DNA of 64,000 bases from Jackrogersella multiformis (taxonomy: Eukaryota > Ascomycota > Sordariomycetes > Xylariales > Hypoxylaceae): positions 1,178,001 through 1,242,000 of the forward strand of contig CADCXD010000007.1 of the NCBI GenBank assembly GCA_902806575.1, written 5' to 3'. The position numbers and the translations under genes are program-made. This document shows, piece by piece, positions 55,778 through 64,000 of this stretch (position 1 is its first letter; the number at the start of each line of letters is the position of its first letter). The notes beneath the pieces are model-generated. The model worked only from the letters and a program-made list of their open reading frames with translations. It was not told the origin of the DNA and ran no database searches.

Positions 55778-58700
55778 AAACTCGGATTATTTATTTACTT
55801 ATAAATAATAAATTAACGTTATATTAATATTAATACGCGTTATTTCGTGAAAAGCTTTTTATAATATAAAAAAAAGTTTTAAATTTATATTTAAAATTTA
55901 AACCTCGAGGAAACTTTAATTTAAATATATTTATTAAAAAATTACTTTTATTTATTTTTTAAAACCTTAAATTATTTTATTATATATCGCTTTTTTAAAT
56001 TTAAATAATTTATTTATAATAATTAAAACCGTATTAAAACTTTATTTTAAAATAAATAAACCGATTATAAAATTTAAATATAATATTTTAAGTGATAATT
56101 TTAATAATAATATAAATAATAAATTTCTTACGAGCTTATTTTTAAACGTTTTTACGGTTTAATATAATAAGTATATTTTAACGTATATTTTTACGGTTTT
56201 CTTTAAAAACGGCATAAATATTAAACTTTTAAAAAACGTAAGTTCGATTATCGTAAATTAATTTAAATATTTTTAAATATATTTTATATAAAATGTAAAT
56301 CTTTTTTTTATCGTTATTTAAAAAATAAAATAAGCTTATTTTTTATTTTTAAAGATTTAATTTTTAAGTTTTATATATATTATTCGAAAGGTTCGATTAT
56401 TTTAAAACGTTTTTACGATATTTATAATAAATTTATATAATATATATAATTTCGTTATTATTTAACCGTTTAATTTTTCGAGAATAATTTTTACGTTAAA
56501 GTTTAATAAAATAATATTATAAAATTATTATTATTTACTTTTAAAATTAAATTATTATATTTTATTTAAACCTTTATAAATATTAAGAAAATATAAATTA
56601 TTATTACTTATATCGTTAAATCGGTTATATCGTTTTTTAATAATTATATAATTTATAATTACGTATATTTTATTATAATTTAAAATATATAATAAAGATT
56701 ATAAAGCTTAAATAAACACGTTTATTTTAAATTTCGTTAATTGATAATATTTTTATTATCGGTTTAATATTTTTAATATAAAAACTACCGGTTAATATCG
56801 TTCGTTTTAAATTTAATATAACCTTATATTATATCTTTTAATATTATCGTTTACGTAAAAAATAAAAGATTTGTCGTAATTAAAGAATATTAATTTAATT
56901 ATTTTATAAAGCTTATCTTTTAATTTATTTTAACTTTCTTTAACTTTTTTTAATAAATTATAACGATAAAAAACCTCGTTTTAATATCTTTTTATTTCGT
57001 TTTAATTAATTAAATTATTAAGGATTTTTTAAGGGTTTATTTTTATATTTTAATGCTTTAATTTTAAATAAAGGTTATATTACGATAAAATACCTTAAAA
57101 TAAAATTTTTATAATAATTTATTAAACTTAACTTATATTTTAAGTTTTTAAAAATCGTGATTTAAAGTTTTTAAATTACGTTCGTTTTTTTTCGTAATAA
57201 TTAAATTAAATTAAAACATTTAATACCCGAAGATTTTAATATTAAATTATACGAAATAATATCGAAACGATTAAGTTTTTAAATAAAGTTATAATAATAT
57301 TTAAATATTTAATATATTTTTTATAATTTCATTAAAAATTATAATATTATTAATATATATAAAAATAAATTATTATAAATATTTATTAAAAAGTTTTTTA
57401 TTTTATTTTAAAAAAATTTAACGAAATTATTAATTTTATAATATTAATCGTAAGTTATTTATGTTTTTTATATAAAATAATAAAGGTTATTTTTTATTAA
57501 TCGTTTTATTTTATATTTTATTAAAAAAGATTTATTACGTTTATAACGATAAAAATAATATAATTATATATAAAAATTAAAATATCGTTTTAATAAAATA
57601 ACGAATATACGTTTAACATAAGTTTTATATTTACTTTTTTTAAATTTATAATAACTTAAGGTTTATTATTTTTAAACGATAAAAACTAAGTTAATTACCG
57701 GTAATTTTATATTAAAAAACATATTTTTTATTACACTTATAACTTTTAATAAATTTAAAATAAAGTTTATTATATATATTTTTTAAACATATAATATAGT
57801 TTTTATTTTAAGTCGAATAAGTTAATTTCGTTTTAAAAAAAGATTAATATTTTAACGTCGTCGTTAAACTTTTCGAGCTTAATTTTAAAAAAATACGTAT
57901 AAATTTATATAAATATTTTTATTTTAATATAAACGTCGTTATTTTAATAATTAAAAATATTAATTAATAATATATTAAAAAGTTTAAGTACCGGTAAATA
58001 ATAAAAATATTTATCCGAATATTTTTCGTTTTTTAATTTATTTAATAATTTTTCGTTTTTTAAAAGTTTACTAAAAAATATTATTTATATTATTTTTAAG
58101 TTATTTTTAATTATTAACGTAAAAATATATATTAACGTTTAAACTTAAATTTTATTTAATATTTTAAAATATTAATATTTTTTTAATTCGTATAAAGTTT
58201 AATTTTAAACTTAAAAGAAATAAAATATATTTTTATTTTATAATTAAACTTTTAATTATATCATTTAATATATTTTCGTCCTTTATAATAAAGGTTTTTA
58301 AAGTAATATAATATCCGGTTTTTTTAATTAATACGTTAAATATTATAACTTTAAAATTAACGTTAAATTTTAATTAAATTATTACCGTTTTAGCCGTTTA
58401 AATTATCACTTTATTTTATATAAAATAATACGTTTTCGTTATATTTATTATTATAATAAAACGTTTTATATTTATAATTATTAATTTATTTATTTTTTCG
58501 TATTTTCTTTAATAAATATAAAGTTAATTTAATTTTAAAAATTCCGTTTTTAATAATAAAAAACACGATAATACGTTAATTACGTAAATTTTAACGTTTT
58601 ACTTTTATATTTCGTTATTATTCGTTTTAAATTACACGTTAATTATAAACGTTTTAATAACGTTTAAATTAACGTTAAGTTTTATTACGTTAAAAAAACT

Positions 58701-61700
58701 TAAAAAATCTGTAATTATTACGAAAAAATATTATTTTATTAAAATGTTTTTAAATATTATTATAATTAATAAATAAATATTTATATAAGCGTTTAAAAAC
58801 GTTATTTTTATAAATATTATTACTTAAAGTTATTAATAAAACCGGAAATTATATAAGTTATTATTTATTAAAAAAAATAACTTTTTTTTTCTTTAATTTT
58901 TATCCCGGGAATTTAAAACCGTTTAAAATTTTACTAAATTTTTTTTATATAATTTAAAATAATTATAACGTTTATTATATATATTATTTTTTAATTTCGT
59001 TATTTTTTTTAATTTTTTTTTACTTTTCGTTTATTTTTTAAACGAACGAATAATAAATATTTCTTTAAATAAATTATATATAAAACCTTTTTTAAACGTA
59101 AAATTAAAATATTTCGGTAACTTTGAAAGTTTTATTAAGTTATCGATTAATCGTTTTCCGGTTTTAAGTTATTATCGAGATTTTAAATTATTTAATCGAA
59201 ATTTTCCCGTAAAATAATTATCTTAATTTCGATATTAAAATTTAAAATAACCATTACTTTTTCGATAAAATAAAAATTTATTTCTTTTTTTTTATCGTTA
59301 TAACGGTTTATTTTATTATAATGTTTTTTATTATTTTATGTTTTTTAAAGCCTTTTATAATTTAAATATATCTTTTAATATTAAAAGTAAATTTCGGCTT
59401 TTTATATTATCTTTTAATTATTTAATAATATCGGTAAATACGTTAAGACTTTTATATTAAAATAATACGTTTTTTATAACTTTTAATTTTTTTTTAATTA
59501 CGTAATTCGTCTTTATTTTTTTATTTTTTCGTTTATTCGTTTATATTTCGTTTTCGTAAAATTTTCGATTAATATTAATTATAATTTAAAATCTTTTATA
59601 ATATTTTTATTAATTTTAAAAATAATAAATCGAATTAATTAAAAATCGAAATTAAGTTTTATTCGTTTAATTTATATGTTTTTATCGTGGTTTTTAATTT
59701 CGTTATATAATTAAATTTTATAATCGACGTAATCGTATAAATTTATTTTATTTTCGATATTAAAAAAATATCTTCAATTATTCGTTTAATATAACGTCTC
59801 GCTTTTATTTTTTTAAAATCGATAAATAAAAATTTACTTTTATAACTTTAAATTTAATATTATTTCGTTTTTAAAAATAATAAATAATAAGTTAAAAAAA
59901 TTAACGTCGTTTATATTTTTTAATAAAATATTTTATTTTATAATATTAAAAATTATATTTTAATTTTTTCGGTAAGTAAAAAAATCGATTAAATTTATAT
60001 ATTTCGTAATTAATATTTTCGTATTATTATAAAAAAAAAGCTTAAGTTTTAATTTATTATTAAAAAAATTACCTCGCGTTTATATTCGGTTATCGTTTTA
60101 AGTTTTCGCTTTATATTTATTTCGGTTATAAATTTTAATCGTTTAATTATTATTTTTCGTTTTATATTTATCTTTATTAATATTATTAATTTAAAGGATT
60201 TTAATTACTTTATTATTATTATTCGTTTTACGTTTATTTTTACGAGTATTATTAATTTAATAAATTTTAATTACTCGATTATTATTATTTATTTTATGTT
60301 TAATTTTATAAGTATTATTAATTTAATACGAAAAATTATTAAAAAGGTTATTATTATTATTTTTATATTAATATCGTTTACGATAATTTTTAAAACTTTA
60401 CTTATTAATTATTTATATTTCGATATAATTAATATAATATATTAAATTATTATTAAATTATAAAAATATTTTTTTATATCGGAAATAAACTTTATATATT
60501 AAACGGTTAAAAAATAAATTAATAATTTAATATTATCGATTATTAAAAAAGTTATTATTAATAATTTTATATTAATAAAAATTAATAATATTATAAATTT
60601 AAAAAAATTATTAACGTTTTCGGTAATTATAATATATATTATGCCGCGTTTTAAATAATTAATTATAATATTTTCGTTAATATTATTATTAAAAATATTT
60701 AACGTATTATTAAAAAAAAACCTTTTTATTTTAAATAAAACGAGAATTATATTTACGTTAATTATAATATCGCTCGTAACATTAACGTTTAAATCTCGTT
60801 TCGACATTTTAATTATATTAAATATCGTAATAATTTAAACGTATTTAACGTTAATTTAATGTTTTAATCTTTTTTTATTATAAAAAAAATAAATTATATT
60901 TTTATAATCGTTTTTTCGGTTAAAATCGTTTTAAATTTACGTCGTTAATTTTATACGATAATTATTATTAAATAAATAAAATAATTTAACGGCGTTATTT
61001 TAAAAGTTTTATATTAATTTAATTATAATTTTTAATTTATACGGTTAATTAATATTATATTTATTATAAATTATAACGATAAACGTCGTTAAAATAATAT
61101 AATAATATATATCGTAAATATTATTTAACGAAAATAAATACGGTAATTTCGGTAAAAAAATTAACTTAACTTAAATAAACGACGTTTAATTATAATTCGT
61201 TATCGTTTTACTTTTAATTAAATAAATATTATACGTCGAAAATATTATAACCGGTAATTTTTTTAATTATTTTATTAAAGGTAATAAACCTATATTAAAT
61301 TTTAATAATAAATTATTAAAATATAATTTCGATTTATTTATTAAATAAAAGTCGTTTATTAACGGTAAACGTTTTATAAATAAATAAAAATATTAATTAA
61401 TTATAAAAAACTTTTTATTAATTTTATATTCGTTATTAATAACGACGAAAATTTAAAATTTAAAAACGATACGTTATTTAATTTAATTTTTTTAATACCT
61501 CGTTTAATATTTTTAATAAAATTAATTAAAAACGCCGTTATTAAAAACGTTTTAAATATTTATAATATAAATTTAAATTAAAAATAAAATTTATACGGTA
61601 AAAAATAACTTATTTAATTAAAGTTATATAAGTTTAATAAAAAAACGAAATTATCGTTTATAATTTAATAATAATTTTTATTTAAACGTTTATTTTAATA

Positions 61701-61729
61701 AAATAACTTTTCGTATTTTTAAAACGATC

Positions 61730-61907
61730 GTAATAACTTTAATTTTTATTTTTATTTCTTTTTATATATAAAAAATAAAATAAATAAATTAATCGTATTA
61801 TCCTTTTCTTTTTTTTAAAAAAAATATTTCCTATACGTAAATTAAGCTATTTATATTATATTCTTTTAACGTAAACTTTAAAGGTTTACGTTACGTATAA
61901 CGTTACA
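61730..61907. repeat. right LTR of the outer RIPed element
   Basis: Less decayed copy of 45810-45995; it still has CTATACGTAAATTAAGC and ends CGTTACA. The left limit is approximate. Confidence 0.7.
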
Positions 61908-61912
61908 GATTC

Positions 61913-62490
61913 ACTAATTACGTAAGGGCAATCCAGCAGATCATAGAGATTTAAAATAAAATTCTTTATTCAAATGGTGATTAATGAGATGATCGCAATG
62001 GTCTATTACGGGTAATCAACGCCGGCCTTGCCACAGCTACAGAATAAGAAGAAGACATAGTTACTGCTATGGTACACTTTAATGCGATTCCGGCTAGCGT
62101 GGAGAACCATTCTTGGCTGCTAGAATAGCAAGGGGCAGTATGCGGAAGATCGAGTACTGTCCCGTGGACTCCCGAGGATAGTTCAAAGAATTATATATAT
62201 ATCAATTATACCTACTAGGTTAATTAAGACGCCTTCTTGATAGACTATTAGACCTGATTACGTGCTCACTTCTAAACCTCTAAGGCGGGTTCTTTTTTTG
62301 CACTATCTACGAGCCAAGGTTAACATGGTATATGGCACAATTGGATCACACAATATGCAACGCTAATGTCACCATACCAGTATTTAAGCACGCTTAAGCC
62401 TGTCAGTCTACAATATTCTCATATTTAAGTATTGGTCTATGTCTCAAGACTCGCCGGGAAGCATGTGTACACTAATGGCATCCGTTCGCT
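61913..62490 (+). promoter_or_regulatory. upstream region of the MFS gene
   Basis: Normal-composition DNA resumes abruptly after the RIP block. About 580 bp to the transporter start; no specific control site recognised. Confidence 0.4.
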
Positions 62491-64000
62491 ATGGGTGTTA
62501 TAAAGGAGGTTCAACTTACAACCCAGCGCCGACGCGCCCCTCAGACGGTGACCGAGAAAAACGCAGATGTTACCCTGCGCTTGATTGAAGATCATGGAGA
62601 AGAATTTGGGCCCCTGACTCCCGAAAAGGAAAAGTTGTTGCAGGGGAAACTGTACCGCCATATCATGATTCTAATATCTGCTATTAATATCATATTATTT
62701 GTAAGTCTCTTGTCCCTGTGTTAGGCGACGATAGGCTCACCATATTGTTGGCGCTAGATCGACAAGTCTACGCTGGGATACGCTGCTATTCTAGGACTTT
62801 TCGAGGAGACTGGAATCACGAAAGATGAATACAACAACCTGAACACCTTCTTCTACGTCGGTGCGTATTCATTCTCTCGGGTCGCTTTGCCGATGTCGTG
62901 ACCTAATTCTCGCAGGGTATCTTGCCGCTCAATGGCCCGGGCACTATCTTCTGCAGAAGCTTCCGTTTGGTAGATTTGTAGCCTCGGTCATATTTCTTTG
63001 GGCCGTCGTCATTCTCCTTCACTGCGTGGCCACCAAGTATGCTGGGCTTGTTGTCCTACGTCTTGCCCTCGGCGCCGTTGAAGCAGTTATCGTCCCTGCC
63101 ATGGAGATCACCATCGGCATGTTCTTCAACCGCGAGGAACAAGCTTTTCTGCAGCCGGTCTTTTGGATCACTTGCCAGGGCGCCCCCATCGTAGCCGGGT
63201 TTATATCCTACGGCCTGCTATGGAGCAAGAGCGCTGTGCTGCCTTGGAAGTTGTTTATGATAGTAACGGGTGGCTTGACCCTGCTTCTTTCCATCTGGAC
63301 CTGGTTCTGTTATCCCAACAATCCTGCAGAGGCCCGATTCCTCACATTAGAAGAGAAAGTCCAAGTAATACAGCGGGTTCATGGATCTAGCCAGAGCTCC
63401 ATTGAACAGAAGCAGTTCAAGAAGGCCCAATTTATCGAGACTTTGAAGGATCCTGTCTCATGGCTATTCGCACTCCAAGCATTCACATTGATGTACTCGA
63501 ACAATCTTACATACGGCCAGCAGAATCTACTCACAACCTCCCTCGGCGTTTCTAGCCTCGGCTCTACATTGGTTGCAGTAGCAGGCGGAGGGTTCGGGGT
63601 GGTTGTTTGCGTCGTCGCCGCTATAGTGCTTAGATGGCATCCGAGGAACTTCGCGGTCCACGGCCTGGTCTGGTGCATTCCCGCCGTGGCGGGCGGAATT
63701 GGCATGGTGACGATCCCGTGGGATCGAAAACTAGCACTGTTGACATGTCTGCTGCTCGCGGGACATACGTACGGCGTCACGTACATCATCGCGCTCGGCT
63801 GGACAACATCGTCGGCCGCGGGCTACACCAAAAAGCTAACACGGAACGTCATGTTTATGGTTGGCTACAGTGTCGGCAACCTCGTCTCGCCGCAGATATG
63901 GGTCCCCGCCGCCGCGCCTCGGTACTACGGCGCTTGGATTTCCATGATTGTCGTCAGCTGGGTCGGCACGCCGGCCATCTTATTCGTCATCCGCTTCATC
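62491..64000 (+). CDS. MFS transporter, Dal5/allantoate permease type (3' end outside window)
   Basis: Exons 62491-62700, 62758-62860 and 62916 to beyond 64000; introns of 57 and 55 nt. 466 residues are visible and the frame is still open. A cytosolic N-terminus of about 60 residues ends with LTPEKEKLLQGKLYRHI. Transmembrane helices follow, with the family motifs IDKSTLGYAAILGL (after TM1), FYVGYLAAQWPGHYLLQKLPFGRF (TM2 region and loop), LGAVEAVIVPAM and FYNREE-like MFFNREEQ. This is the anion:cation symporter branch that carries allantoate, vitamins such as biotin or nicotinate, and other small organic anions; substrate not predictable. Separated from the metabolite cluster by 25 kb of repeats, so membership is doubtful. 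Confidence 0.88.

Larger units (their letters stand above)
45810..61907. mobile_element. RIP-degraded LTR retroelement (outer), interrupted by a second element
   Basis: Begins TGTTACG and ends CGTTACA exactly where AT-only DNA starts and stops. Terminal direct repeats lie at 45810-45995 and about 61730-61907. The flanking pentamers are GATTT (45805-45809) and GATTC (61908-61912), differing by one C/T, the change RIP makes. After removing the nested element (46308-54098) and one duplication it is about 8.3 kb. The interior is almost pure A+T: CA and TG dinucleotides are nearly absent, and remaining C is mostly in CG. No protein domain survives, so the superfamily and orientation cannot be read. 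Confidence 0.8.

Noticed and set aside
60499..60807. 102-codon open frame in the AT block
   Set aside because: Composition artefact of A+T-only sequence; no recognisable domain.
45810..61907. mitochondrial or centromeric origin of the AT-rich block
   Set aside because: Sharp edges with LTR-like terminal repeats and target duplications, and nearly absent CA/TG, point to RIPed nuclear retroelements. A centromeric position cannot be excluded from 16 kb alone.

Overview
The window is nuclear DNA of a filamentous ascomycete (Pezizomycotina, probably a sordariomycete). The evidence is short 52-81 nt GT-AG introns with CTAAC-type branch sites, an iterative highly reducing polyketide synthase, fungal P450 and FSH hydrolase families, a chromodomain Ty3/gypsy element, and a 16-kb AT-only block of the kind produced by repeat-induced point mutation (RIP). 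All gene models below are spliced by hand from the sequence.

Layout. 1.4-9.2 kb: FSH1-type serine hydrolase (-), AYR1-like short-chain dehydrogenase (+), a conserved fungal protein of unknown function (+) and a membrane-anchored P450 (+). 10.2-24.9 kb: a highly reducing PKS gene (-, about 2554 residues when intact; KS-AT-DH-cMT-KR-ACP, no ER) that is split inside its KS-coding exon by a 6.9-kb Ty3/gypsy chromovirus with identical 314-bp LTRs and a 5-bp target duplication. 28.3-34.6 kb: family-1 glycosyltransferase (-), LovC-type trans enoyl reductase (+) and a second P450 (+). 36.5-37.5 kb: ankyrin-repeat protein with a basic N-terminus (-), a candidate cluster regulator. 37.5-45.8 kb: gene-free DNA with a tRNA-derived SINE-like family and many CCTAGG-centred palindromes. 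45.8-61.9 kb: AT-rich RIP relic that resolves into one LTR element nested inside another. 62.5 kb to the end: a Dal5/allantoate-permease-type MFS transporter running off the window.

How the genes fit together. The PKS lacks an ER domain and a release domain, and the neighbourhood supplies both in trans: a LovC-like enoyl reductase and a LovG-like FSH hydrolase. SDR, two P450s and a GT1 enzyme would tailor the chain, so the expected product is a C-methylated, oxidised, probably glycosylated reduced polyketide. The cluster appears to have been switched off very recently: the LTRs are identical, the element is intact, the PKS frame is otherwise undamaged, and the accessory genes carry no visible lesions.

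Most notable findings: the young self-priming chromovirus inside the PKS; its contrast with the heavily RIPed nested elements 21 kb away; a small retroposon (SINE-like) family with 14-bp target duplications and TCA-repeat tails; and the dispersed palindrome family confined to intergenic DNA.
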